Shown piece by piece: positions 9,223 to 19,952 of a DNA stretch of 64,000 nt. Position 1 is the first letter of the stretch; each line of letters opens with the position of its first letter. The DNA is taken from contig NW_019173949.1 in the NCBI RefSeq assembly GCF_001642475.1, positions 62,001 through 126,000 on the forward strand. The letters run 5' to 3'. Position numbers and translations under genes: made by a program. A model generated the notes under the pieces. That model ran no database searches. It saw only the letters and a list, made by a program, of their open reading frames with translations, and was not told the origin of the DNA. Source of the DNA: Fonsecaea monophora (Eukaryota; Ascomycota; Eurotiomycetes; Chaetothyriales; Herpotrichiellaceae).

Positions 9223-10970
9223 ATGTCCACATGGAGAGCCGTACGAACCAAAACAGGCTGTGTGACCTGTCGGAAGCGTCACAAGAAATGTGACGAGCAG
9301 AGACCATTCTGCAACAACTGTTCGAGGGCAGCCTTGATCTGTGGCGGCTATCATCAGATAAGCGTATGGCAGCCCGGCTACCTGCGCTCCCACAAGAAGC
9401 AGCGGTATTTTCGGAGTCCTGGTGACGATGCCAGCAGCTGACATTCATTAGGCCGGTCGCCACACTGCCCGTGACTGCCGAACCCCAAACAACGCACCAT
9501 GTCGACTTAGCCTCTCGAAGCCCATCTAGCTACAGTCTGAGCGACGACGAGTCCCACGCAAGGACGCTTGAATGGTGCGCATCGCAATCCAGCGGGCCGA
9601 GCGATTCTGCCAACCGTCCTACTCCCCCGGGGCGACGTAGAAGGGGCACTGTAAGTGGGGAGAAATCTCTCGACGATCAAGCTCACCGAGTAGAGTCGAC
9701 CGATCTACAGTTCCCACAACCAAGAGCTGCGTCTGCTCTATACAAGGCAATACCATGCTTGGCCGATGGTGTCAAAGACGAGCTGGAACAAGCGCTACTC
9801 TTGCACTATCTTCGATCGGTGCCCGAGTCGTTCTCCTCGGCCTTGTCCGCGGTCCCTTTTCGGTCTTTGCTGGCGCCATTTGCTCTGCGCGACAGAGGCC
9901 TGTTGTGCACCCTCTTGAGTATTTCGGCGCAACATTTACTCAAGCTTCACACCATATCGTCTCAGGCGCCTGCCGTCGCCGTCGAGAGCAAGTATTGGGC
10001 ACTCAAAGGGGAATCTCTCCAGTGCCACTCGGAGAGGGTCAAGAATGTTTGCGCAGACATCTCAGCAGCATCTCCATCAGCCTCAACCCTATTGCCAACA
10101 TTTGTGAGCACGCTGCTTTTGGTGCAGCTGGACAGTCTCGGACAGGGCAAAAGACAGCATTGGCGTTTACACCTCCTCGCCGCTGCCGAGATCGGACGTC
10201 GACTGTGCCAGTGTGAAGACGAACCGGCCCAGAGACAGGATGCAGCACTCGCCGACTTGGAAATGCACCGCTTTGCTCTGGAACTCTATCGCTACTACGA
10301 CGTCCTGGCTTCCATCACCCTCAATGAGAACGTCTGTCCGCTTACCTCGGACACGTTCAGTCCCTCGAGACAGAACCTACGTCAGGGTCTCCTCTCGCAA
10401 GCAAATGCCGATCTCATCGTTCTCTTGAGCCGGATTATTGCACTCCATCAACGTACAAAACACTTGTTTGTAACAAACGGCAACGAGGAGTCGCTCGCCT
10501 GTCTCAGTCCCATCGACTTTGCAGAAAGCCTGGAGTTGTCCGGCATTATCCAGAGTTGGGAGGCCTGTAATCCTTCGCGCGTAGAACGCCTGCTTGTGGA
10601 CGCCTATCGCCAAGCTTGTTTCATTTGTCTCTACCTCACGGTGGACCCTTCCAAAGGTGAAGATGTCAAAGTCCAAAAGACACGAGATTATGGTCTCGAG
10701 TGTCTGGAGGCCATACTGCGTCACAACGAGGATCTGGAATGTTCACTGTTTGCTCCTTTCATGCTTGGTATTGTATCGCCACTCCCATCACAGCAAGAAT
10801 TCGTGCGAAGGTTTCTCCAATCTAAACTCTTTCATGGGGCCGACAATGCCCAGGAAACCTTGCGCTTTCTCCAAACTTGGTGGCGCGAAGAAATGTATCG
10901 CAAACAAAATTTCATGTGGACCTGGGAAGCGAAACTGAATTCGGAGCAATGGTGCTTGGTGCTATTTTGA
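9223..10970 (+). CDS. Zn2Cys6 fungal-type transcription factor
   Basis: Two exons, 9223-9404 and 9452-10970, with a 47-bp intron (GTATTT...CATTAG, phase 2), give 566 residues. The Zn(II)2Cys6 DNA-binding cluster is near the N-terminus: C-x2-C-x6-C-x6-C-x2-C-x6-C beginning CVTCRKRHKKC. A Ser/Pro/Gln-rich linker follows. Then comes a long helical region typical of the fungal-specific regulatory domain (Fungal_trans_2-like), including the LLHYLRSVPESFSSAL segment and HWRLHLLAAAEIGRRL. An ATG at 9100 would add 41 residues; I prefer 9223 because the cluster normally lies close to the start. The gene is convergent with the ADH gene, the two stop codons being 25 bp apart. It is the likely local regulator of the 9-19 kb genes (inference from position). 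Confidence 0.9.
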
Positions 10971-10995
10971 AAAGTCCCGTCGAGGTGGACAATAT

Positions 10996-12231
10996 TCACA
11001 GATCCGCCTCCAGGACGCAGCGATATCGTGCTTTTCCCGAGGCCACCTTTTCCAGAGCCTTCCCGCAGTCCCTCATTGGCATGACCTCGACCCACGCCCT
11101 CATATCGATTTTGGCAGCCAGCGCCAGCATTCTCTCCATCTGTGTCTTACTCCCAATCATCGAACCGACTATGGTGAGATTCGAGCCGATCAATAGACCC
11201 GCTGGGATCCTCGGCAGTTTCGACTCGCTCAAGCCCAATATTACGAGCCTACCACCGACGTCCAGCAACTCGAGGTAGCTCTCCAGAGCAAAGTCATCGG
11301 CAAACGTCGTGGATATCAGAATGTCCAGGTTCTTTGCGTTGTTTTGGACCCACGTCTCAGACGCGCTGGTATTGATGAATTTGGAGACACCCATCTTCTC
11401 GCAATCTGCTCGCTTGTTCTCGCTATGCGAGATCGCTGTTACTGTAGCACCCATGGCCTGAGCAAATAAAATGGCAAAGTGACCGAGGCCACCGATCCCA
11501 ATGACGCCGACTCGCTGGGCTGGACCGACTTTGGCCTGTTCCAAGGGAGCATACACCGTAAGACCGGCGCAGAGGAGAGGCGCCGCAGTGGTCAATTCGA
11601 GACCTTCGGGAATAACAAAGACAAAGTCTTCGTGGATACGTTTGTAATTTGCATACCCACCGTGCGAGATGGAACCGTCCGAGTATTTGGAGTTGTACGT
11701 CTCCACCAGGCTGGACTGTCGAAGCATTAGCCCTGGATGCCCATTGTTACGCGTTTGATGGCCTGTTTACGCACACAATAGTTTTCACGATCGGAATTGC
11801 ACAATCGACATGTGCCACACGTGGAGGAGAGGACTCCGACACCAACGATCTGCCCCGGTCGGATTTTGGATACCTTCTCACCCACTCGTACCGCTTCGCC
11901 AACGATCTCGTGGCCGACAACGATGGGATACGCAGTTCCGGGCTGTCTCTAAGTCAGCAGGGGGACGTATAAGGCTGGCCAACTCAAGGCGCTCCGCTCA
12001 CCCAATTGTCATTACCCTCGTTTGCCTGGACAGTCAAAAGGTCGCTGCCACAAACGCCGCAGTAGCTGATCTTGACGTCGACATCGAAGGGACCGAACGG
12101 TGGTGGCTCTATGTCAAGAACCTTGGGTTTATCCCAGGTGGAAGCTGATTCCACGGCGTACCCTTTTCGTTTTAAGCATGCGTCCTGTGATCCTTCGCTT
12201 TGGGGTGTTTACCTTTGAATTGTGCAGTCAT
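10996..12231 (-). CDS. Zinc-dependent (NADP-type, cinnamyl/yeast ADH6-like) alcohol dehydrogenase
   Basis: Medium-chain dehydrogenase, interconverting an alcohol and an aldehyde. The model has four exons: 12231-12213, 12162-12002, 11942-11775 and 11715-10996. The introns of 50, 59 and 59 bp are all GT-AG, and the protein has 355 residues, the usual family length. The catalytic zinc site is seen as CGVCGSD (Cys44) and GHE (His71, Glu72). The structural zinc cysteines are at 102, 105, 108 and 116. TYNSKYSDGSISHGGYA and the nucleotide motif GIGGLGH place it in the cinnamyl-alcohol-dehydrogenase/ADH6 branch. Its start lies about 500 bp from the divergent dioxygenase gene, so the pair probably shares regulation. 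The substrate cannot be read from sequence. Confidence 0.92.
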
Positions 12232-12731
12232 GATATTGACGATGCCAGCCCGGATTGAGGAGCTTGAAATGTTGGACCAAGCGTAATTGATCAAGGGTTT
12301 GGAGAAGACGACGGTTCGCGTCACAGTGCGACTCTATCAAATATCCATGTTGTTATGCGAGACCAGTGATTCTGCTGTCCGTCACTCTAGTCGGAGACCC
12401 ACGGATGCGAGTATCGCTATCTCCACTTATTGGCCAGGCCCGACTCTGCAGGAACAAGCTGCCGAATTGGGCAAATTAGACGCTTATGCCGTGATAAGGG
12501 CAGAGAGGAGAATCGACTTCCACAACCACAGCAGAAATCTGCACCCCACTAATGTCATAGTTTGAGGGCAAATTCCGAGCTCGGCTTTGCTATGGGCACC
12601 TCCGGATGCGGGTACGTGTACTAAAAGGAGCATGGAATCCAACTAGCAATGAACGATGAGCACAGAAGCTTGCTTTGCCTGCTTGATATCAATACCATTT
12701 CCTCGTCTACGGTGACACTCGGTCTCGCAAC
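12232..12731. promoter_or_regulatory. Shared divergent promoter of ADH and PhyH dioxygenase genes
   Basis: 500 bp between two head-to-head enzyme genes. The word CGGATGCG occurs twice (12402-12409 and 12603-12610), each with a CGG triplet that a Zn2Cys6 protein could use. GATA-factor-like words TGATAAG (12492-12498) and AGATAG on the minus strand (12417-12422) are present. Function of these words is inferred only. Confidence 0.5.
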
Positions 12732-14069
12732 ATGGCCACGACCACGATTACCCGAGCCGCCCAACAGCCGCCGCCTACGGTCGAGTATGACGATGTCACT
12801 ATCCCCTACCAACGGTTGGTCGACGGTTACTCAAAGGAATGGCCACCTCGACAGCCTTTGCCGGTCCCAGAGTTCCAGGCGGACGCCAATCCTGATGATG
12901 TAGTCACGGCGTTGAAGAAGTCTGGCGGTGTCTTTGTCCGCAATGTTTTGACCCCGGAAGAAGTCCAGCAGATCGAGAGTGACTTACGTCCATCCCTGGA
13001 GGCGGACAAGCCGTGGGCTGCAAACGACGGGTTTTTCCCGCCGACTACCCGTCGAGCCTTTGGTCTCGTGGGCAAGTCACGCCTGTTTGCGGAAAAGGTG
13101 GTCAATCATCCCGTCTATCAGGCTGTTTGTGACCAATTCCTCACGACAAAGGCTTACAAATGGCACGGTAACCGATCAGAGGTCAACATTTCGAGACCCC
13201 AGCTAAACAATACCATTGCTTTCTCTGTGCGACCGGGCGGCAGCAATCAGCCCCTGCACCGAGATGACGACATCCACTATGCGAGCCGTGAGCGGGTGCA
13301 CGAGTATCCCAAAGCCACCAACTCTCGCGAGCTCGGCATTGGTTTTTTTGTTGCGGGCAAAAAGTCGACAAAGGCCAACGGAGCGACCAGATTCATCCCT
13401 GGAAGCCATCTCGAAGCGACAGAACAACCGCCCCAGGAAGAGTTCGTCGCGTACGCCGAGCTCAGCCCCGGCGATGGGTTCATCATGCTTTCCAGTTGTT
13501 ATCACGGCGGCAGTGCCAACACGACCAACGACGAAGAGAGACTCCTCTTCAGCTGCTTCATGACCAGAGGCTATTTGAGGTACGATATCTGCAGTCCTTT
13601 ATTCACGATAGCAGTCTACTCACATCCGTGTCCAGGCAAGAAGAGTAAGTTCAACCACGAACGCATCCGGGCGAACACCTGTGAAATTGAGAACTAACCG
13701 AGTTTGTATTTGCTACGGACAGAAATCAATACTTGGTGAGTTGTATTTGGCCATCGGATTTCTACTATGTTCGCAAACTAACATGCTAGACTAGGCGGTT
13801 CCCTTGGAAGTTGCCAAAACTCTGCCCCTCGAGATCCAACGAATTCTCGGGTATTTCGTAAGGTTAGTAGCTCCTCTCAGACCCTCATCGTGGCTGGTTG
13901 ATTCTTTTACTCACGTTGTTTGTAGCGACGTAAGGACTCTGAACCGACTGAACCCCTCCTCTCGATGTCTCTCTAATTCACACTGTGGCAGCCAATGCTT
14001 GGGTGGGTGGATTTCAAGGATCCACGAATCGTCCTTGACCCAAACGCACCTGACGTGGGAGGACTGTAG
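12732..14069 (+). CDS. PhyH-family Fe(II)/2-oxoglutarate dioxygenase with micro-exons
   Basis: Member of the phytanoyl-CoA dioxygenase family, which hydroxylates or otherwise oxidises small substrates using Fe(II) and 2-oxoglutarate. Residues His176 and Asp178 (PLHRDDD) and His258 (SCYHGGSANTT) supply the iron ligands. Exon 1 is 12732-13579. The C-terminal part is heavily split: 13636-13644 (9 nt), 13723-13735 (13 nt), 13795-13862, possibly 13926-13929 (4 nt), then 13992-14069. Joined, the tail reads RQEENQYLAVPLEVAKTLP then ILGYFVSDPMLGWVDFKDP, 339 residues. If the 4-nt exon is skipped and donor 13858 is used, the product has 336 residues. An unspliced reading stops at 13697 and loses this tail. 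The gene is divergent from the ADH gene. The substrate is unknown; many fungal relatives act in secondary metabolism or amine/acid catabolism. Confidence 0.88.
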
Positions 14070-14915
14070 AACGCTAGAAGAGGAAGGTGTGCAGTTGACT
14101 AATTTTGGGGGAAAGCCTTCGTGGTGAATTATTGTTGCCCCTTGTTGTCCGCGCCTATCTCGAAAGATCGTGGCCTCATGGCCAACAACAAATGGTCATT
14201 CAGGCCTAAAGTTATGTCATGATCATGACTGATATGCTGTTGACCGTACGTTTCACGATACCTGTGCCTATCCTGGGTCCAGGTCGGAAAGGACTTCTAG
14301 CCACATGAATCGACTCCTCTCACAACAAGAGGCGGTAGATGTGCTAAAAAGCCAGTCTGGGGCCTCGCTGGACTACTGTCTGTATCTTGGCGATTTGTGT
14401 GTAAGCCAAATCAGGAATCACACTTGTGACAATCTAATGAGCCTGTCCGAAGATTGTGCCATAATTCTGCCTGAGCGAACCTTCTCGGCCATCCCCACTA
14501 CTATCGCCGGCGGCCGGGGTATGTCTGGTGGATGAATTGCCATTGTAGGTAAATCTAGCGCGCTCACAAACATACGACATGCCCAAGTATACGAGGACAA
14601 AGCGGTGGTGTTCTAGCCTTCCACCGAGACACGCCGTGGAGAACTACAGATATGTCTCTTGAATTGTGTCCATCTTCGTGACACATTGTTTTGAGTTCTG
14701 GTGACGTTGCCTTGACAGTGGGGTTTTCGCGACTTGCCTATAGCGTTTTCAGAAAATATCTTGACATAAAGATCGGATCTCGGGAAGGATAAGGTGGACA
14801 ACAAGATTAAGAGGTGTGCTGTGCTGTGCTGCACACCTCCTGCTCCTCGTACAGAGAGTGAGATCAAGAATACATTCTAGAATACCTCCCACCGCAACCG
14901 CAATGTAAGCATGAC
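14070..14915. other. Convergent intergenic spacer, no gene seen
   Basis: About 850 bp between the dioxygenase and the N-demethylase-like gene. It carries a hairpin at 14811-14839 (listed separately) but no credible coding frame. Confidence 0.5.
14811..14839. repeat. Short inverted repeat (9-bp stem)
   Basis: GAGGTGTGC (14811-14819) and GCACACCTC (14831-14839) pair perfectly around a TGTGCTGTGCT loop, about 75 bp beyond the stop codon of the minus-strand oxygenase gene. It could fold in that gene's 3' UTR. Significance unknown. Confidence 0.5.
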
Positions 14916-16182
14916 CTAGAAACCTATTGCCGGTTTCGAAGGGGCACGGGCACTTGAGTTTCCCCCTTCTTCATCTCGCGGGTGCGGGCCGGCCTTGTTC
15001 AATACCGTCTTCGCAAATTCTTCAAAGACGTCTCCCCATAGATGTCGTAGCTTGTATTCGGCGAAGTTCTCAGGGTAGGTGCGTATCTGACTCCATAAGA
15101 TTTCGAGCTTGTCTGGCTCGTTGGCCAGGTCCGTCACGGGGATGATCCATGGGTGAACGGTGAAGAGGAGGGCTCGTGTCTTTGGCATGCGCATCAAGCT
15201 CTGTAATTCCATCCTCAGATGGACCTGCTTGATAGAATGACAGGGTGGATACGCGTCCAAGCGGCCCGGATGATAATTTTCGTGCGTCGGCTGCATGAAC
15301 AGGTTGTTGCGCTGAACACCTCCGCCAACTTTCATGTTGACAAAATACCTGCAAAAAGCGTGACCCGTGTCAGCGAATTCCGGCGTGGGACCTACTACGC
15401 ACATGCGACTCTACACACCGTTCCATCGAAACCTGCAACTTTTCCTTCCACATCGGAATGGGCGCATGCAATTCGCGAATGGGCATTCCGATTCGTTCTT
15501 CCGCCGTCCAACCCGGAGGAAAAGACATGGCTGATGCTCGCCTACATACAATTAGCTCAGCTGCTTGGATGAAATGATTGAGTGTCACGGACAGGGAATA
15601 GAGCTGGTCTGATCCCTCTTGCAGGATATGTACGTCTTCGTACACTAGCAGCGAGGCCACTTCCAGCGGGTGCTTGTCCATCGGCTCTTGAATTCGGTAT
15701 CGTTCGCCCATAAGGTTGTTTACAACATAATCTCCTTCGAGAACAAAAACGTGTGGATATCTGGTCGTGAGATACCGCACGATGATCTCCAGCCCTTCTA
15801 GACAAGCTTCGTAAGTACCATCCAAATACTGGAAGACAACTTCTCGCTCAGGCGTCTGGAGACGTGCGACTTTGTCACGATGTTCGGATGGATACAAGTC
15901 GTCGATGATCAGCCAGTCATTTACGTCGAGTTTGCGTATGCCCATCGTCATCAGGTAGCGCGAGCCCTTCCAACTGCGTGAATATGCTGGTACATCTCGG
16001 GTCGGGTCTCCTTGGTAAGGCTTGATCTTGCCGAAATCCAGGGCCGTGAGGTTGCTTGCCACTGGAGGTCTTTGCTTTGCACCGGTGACCGAGATGGGAA
16101 CCCTTCGTTTCGGATGCTGCAAGTAGGATCGACACCAGAAGAATATCGACAATACTATCAGGAGCAAAATAAGCAAAGACAT
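14916..16182 (-). CDS. Membrane-anchored heme-dependent oxidative N-demethylase-like protein (DUF3445 family)
   Basis: Exons 16182-15419 and 15348-14916, joined over a 70-bp intron (GTGTGT...TTGCAG, phase 2), give 398 residues. Residues 2-18 are a hydrophobic stretch (SLLILLLIVLSIFFWC), a likely signal-anchor. The rest matches DUF3445, now linked to heme-dependent oxidative N-demethylase (HDM): MTMGIRKLDVNDWLIIDDLY, RYPHVF, LLVYEDVHILQ, SFPPGW, GMPIRELHAPIP, then across the splice RYFVNMK and RNNLFMQP, and LRMELQSLMRMPKTRALLF. In bacteria HDM oxidises secondary amines such as dimethylamine. Activity of the fungal branch is not established here. The ATG at 16182 is the first in frame; an upstream open extension has none. 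The gene is divergent from the permease gene, 740 bp apart. A TATATA word lies near 16281. Confidence 0.85.
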
Positions 16183-16923
16183 GTCCGATCTCTCTGGGGA
16201 GGATATCAAGTAAGGACGGATAGACTGTCGCCCCAAAAATGTACTTGTGAAGGAAGCAGGGAAGGTTGGTCAACCATGAAAGGGGTATATATGGCCACAG
16301 TCAGAACGACAGTTTTGCTGGGGGGATTCACGTGTGCAACGCGCGGAAGATCCAGCCGTCTTTCGACCTGGCACTGGCGCGCCTGTATCCCGTCGTTCAC
16401 CTGCCATCAATGAGGCTGACCTTCCCCAAGGCTTCCGCCATCCCTGCGCTTTCCGCTGAGCTATGAGAGCGAGTGAGCTGCCATGTTCATTCTGATGACT
16501 ATCCGAGTTCATCACGGCAAAATTTTTCATAGGACGCTCTTAGGTAACGACAAACAGGGAGATAAGAGTTGTAAGATTCCGAACACGGACGATCAAGCTG
16601 CCTTGCCGACGATGATGATTGGATGGGACGAAAGGCTACATGATATGCCCATTGCCCGATACTCCTGACCCGCTGCGGTTCTTCAGAATGGCACGCTTGT
16701 CTCAAAACGGAGTATTAGCCGCGACAGTCGAGGTGCCTCTGTACTCAAACCAGACCAGGTTATGCCAAAGAGGTGGGAGCGATAGTGAAAATGTGATTGC
16801 ACTCCTATGCATACCGTTCTACCAGCGATGCCTTTTAACATGACCTCGCCCATTGCCTGCGTCCAGGACAGGTTCACATATCTTCTTTTCACACCTTAGT
16901 CTTTGCGAGAGCCACAGAGCAAA
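16183..16923. promoter_or_regulatory. Shared divergent promoter of DUF3445 gene and permease gene
   Basis: 740 bp between head-to-head genes. GATA-factor-type words are visible (AGATAAG at 16560-16566, CGATAG at 16780-16785), as in the ADH/dioxygenase promoter. These words are short and common, so control by a nitrogen GATA factor is only a suggestion. Confidence 0.45.
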
Positions 16924-18923
16924 ATGGCTGAGCCGCTTGCCAAAATGATCCACTCGAAACCCACAGGGCTTGAACCTGTACCAAGTCTTGAAATAGGTGC
17001 CATGGAGATTGTCGAGAACAACGTCACTGAGGCACAAGGGCATCAGGCTGAGATGCCGCGCTCCTTCTCGCGCCTGTCGTCCATTGCTGTCGGATTCGGG
17101 TACGATCGCATACCCCTTTGTGAACTTGGTCTGACGCACCACAGTATCACAAACAGTTGGATTGCCTATCTGAGCAGTTTCGCCATCTCCTTGAGCTATG
17201 GTGGCCGCCCAGTGGTCATCTTTGGTTGCTTGATAGCTACCTTCGTGCAAGGATTCATCACGCTGGGCCTTTCTGAGATTGCGTCGGCTTTCCCTTCGTC
17301 AGGCGTAAGCGGTCGTTGTCCCTGCCGCCCACACCGTTACTGATAGTTTCCGGACAGGGACAATATCATTTTGTATGGGTGTTGGCACCCCTGAAAACCA
17401 GGCGCTTTGCTGCGTTTGTTATTGGGTGGATGACCTTACTCGGATGGTGGATCATTGCTTGTTCTGGCGCTACTCTCTCTGCCGTTTCTATCATCGGCAT
17501 GGTCAGTTTCTGGTACCCGGACCTGGTCCTGCATTCCTGGCAGACATGGTTAGTCTACGTCGGCGTCGTCTGCATGACAGGTAAGACACAGAAATGACGA
17601 TGTGTGCGACATGGCTAATTCCACCAGCGGCACCGGTCGTTCTCTTTCCCAAGGCAGTGCCACGCATCGCTCAGTTCGTCCTCACCATGTCGATTGTCGG
17701 CTTTGTTATTTGTTTCACCATTGTTCTGGCGATGAAGAAACAAGTGGTTCCTGGCAGCACCGTGACAAAACTCAACCAAGGCACATCAGGATGGCCGGAT
17801 GGTTTGGGATGGTTTCTCGGGATTTGTAACGCATTGTCAGTCAGCGCTCTTGTTCCCTTTCTGCGAAGTCACCAGTCTGTCTAACATCGGCAGATTTGCG
17901 TATGTCGGAACAGACAGCCCGATCCACATCGCAGAAGAGATGCACAGACCTGGAAGACAAATCCCGGAAGCTATGTGAGTGACGACCGTGATCCTGACGG
18001 ACACAACGCTGAGCCATTTTGCAGGAATACCACGATTCTCATCGGATTCCTGACCACAATGCCGCTCATGGTTGCAATGATGTACACAGTGGCTGACACA
18101 GACGCCGTTGTCAATTCTGCTCTGCCCTCGCTCGAAGCCTTCTATCAAATTACAGGAAGTAAGGGGGTTTCCACGTTCATGTTGGCCTGGACCACCGTCA
18201 TCTATACTGGTGAGTGATTTGTCCTGGAACAGTCAAGTTTATGACTGAATCGCGTCCAGTGTGTGTCGTGCCTCAGTGGGTTACATGTGGGCGCATGGCG
18301 TGGGCATTTTCTCGAGACGTAAGGAATGCGCTTCGTGTGACGAGGAATACTTGTATGCTGACTCAATGTCAAGAACGGGCTGCCATTCTCAGACTACTTC
18401 AAGCATCTCCACCCGAAGACCAAAGTCCCAGTGAGAGCCACCGTGCTCTCTGTGGTCTTCTGTTGGATTTATGGACTCTTATTCATCGCGTCCTCAGCAG
18501 CCTTCAACTCTATTATTACCTCAGCTGTGCTTTACCTGGTAAGGTTCAACTGGATCATGGGCAGAGACTCCCTCTTCTGACGAGCTATAGAACATCACCT
18601 ATGTGGTCCCTCAGGCTATATTGCTCGCACGCGGGCGCTCGACCCTACCAAACCGGACTTTAAATCTCGGAAAGCTCGGCTTATTTTGCAACGTCTTTTC
18701 GCAAATTGCGGTCGTTTGCATCCTGGTTTTTACCTGTTTCCCCAGTTTCGACCCTGTCCAAATCTCCAGTATGAATTGGTCCAGTGTTGTTCTGGTCGGC
18801 CTGTTTGGCCTCATTATTGTACTATTCTTCGTCACAGGCAGGAACTTCCAAGGCCCAGAGATCGATATGGCGCTGATCAGCGCTGCAAATCAACAAGAGC
18901 GGGATCTCAGAAAGAGAAAATAA
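16924..18923 (+). CDS. APC-superfamily amino acid/choline/GABA-type permease
   Basis: Plasma-membrane transporter of the fungal amino acid-choline transporter branch (Hnm1/GABA permease-like), 529 residues in nine exons: 16924-17099, 17145-17304, 17358-17580, 17628-17835, 17894-17974, 18025-18209, 18260-18318, 18374-18538 and 18591-18923. All eight introns (45-58 bp) are GT-AG, and every junction keeps the frame. The N-terminus is cytosolic and ends FSRLSSIAVGFGITNSW. About 12 hydrophobic segments follow, including ASAFPSSGGQYHFVW, NALFAYVGTDSPIHIAEEMH and SRDNGLPFSDYF, all family hallmarks. The C-terminus is basic. Substrate not predictable beyond amines or amino acids. Its position beside an N-demethylase-like enzyme suggests uptake of an amine. 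Confidence 0.92.
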
Positions 18924-19952
18924 GATGGAGGAGTGGTGGGGGAAATTCAGAAATGCGGTGGACCTTAACACTCGTGTCCTTTTTGCTTTTATAGAACTAA
19001 GCAGGTAGTAGCTCGAGTTCACAAGTGCATTTAATGGGAATTTGACTTAATTATAGTCAAGTCTTCATTCACATAATTATCTAAATGATCTGTATTTCCT
19101 TTCTATTGTTGAGAAAAAGTCTCATTAGACTCTCCTATTAAGTATCGCCCTCGTACGTGATATCGGCAAAAAGTCCCGCGGCCTAAAGCTATAGGCGGGC
19201 CTGGCGTGCCCAGAGCCTTACTGTAAGAACAGCCTATGTAGGTGTTTAGATTCGCCCTTACAGTAGGCAAACAGCGGCCTGGGCAGGTCAAGCGAGGGAT
19301 CGACCACGGGAAAATCTGCAGAAGCAGGAAAATCTTGTCACGTGGCTGCTCAGTGCAAGGCGGTACGGTCGGGTGAGTTTCCGGTCCTTTCTACGTGCTA
19401 GTGAGGAGTAAAGGCTTGACTGGGGGCACACATCCCGCGCTTAGCCGCAGTTGAGCTTACAGGGTCACGCAGGTAGCTTGGGCAGGCTTGGGTTAGCCCA
19501 CTTGCCCTCGACAACCCCTCGCCTCTCGCCCACTGTGCCGCCACCTCTCGTGCCCTTGCATATCTCATTACGCTTCACAGACAACCACCCGTCGACCCTG
19601 TCCACTCGAAATCGCCCTCTGCCATTGCGGGTCAGACTCGTGAGCCGCTCCAGACGCTTAAGCTCCCACGGCTCCCCTCCACTCGGGATACACCTGCACT
19701 TAGGGGTATAGCAACAAGGCGAGTTCCATGTGGAAAATCTCTGCACATGACCTGACGTTGTGGACCTCATTGATCAAGGGTATTTAAATAATTTTGCCCC
19801 GGCATTCCTATGGGAGAGACGACGATTACTTCACTCCAGTTACACAAGATTGAGCCCACTTTCGACATTTCAGCATAACACGAAGGCGTTGTCCAATTAG
19901 CCCAACTTCGATTCGGAATATATCAAGAACCATAATCACCTCATCCTCTATA
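18924..19952. other. Intergenic, AT-rich then repeat-like
   Basis: About 1 kb. The left part (19020-19140) is AT-rich and includes a perfect TTGACT/AGTCAA hairpin at 19043-19061 that could serve the 3' end of the permease transcript. A repeat-like patch covers 19150-19300. The right part, pyrimidine-rich, is the ornithine aminotransferase promoter and leader. No gene seen. Confidence 0.5.
19150..19300. repeat. Inverted-repeat patch, possible decayed mobile element
   Basis: GCCTTACTGTAAG (about 19214-19226) and CTTACAGTAGGC (about 19257-19268) are near-perfect inverted copies, flanked on both sides by GGCCTGG-type words in a GC-rich context. CTATAGGC also occurs at about 19189-19196. The composition recalls the patch at 5290-5530. 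No protein coded; nature uncertain. Confidence 0.35.
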
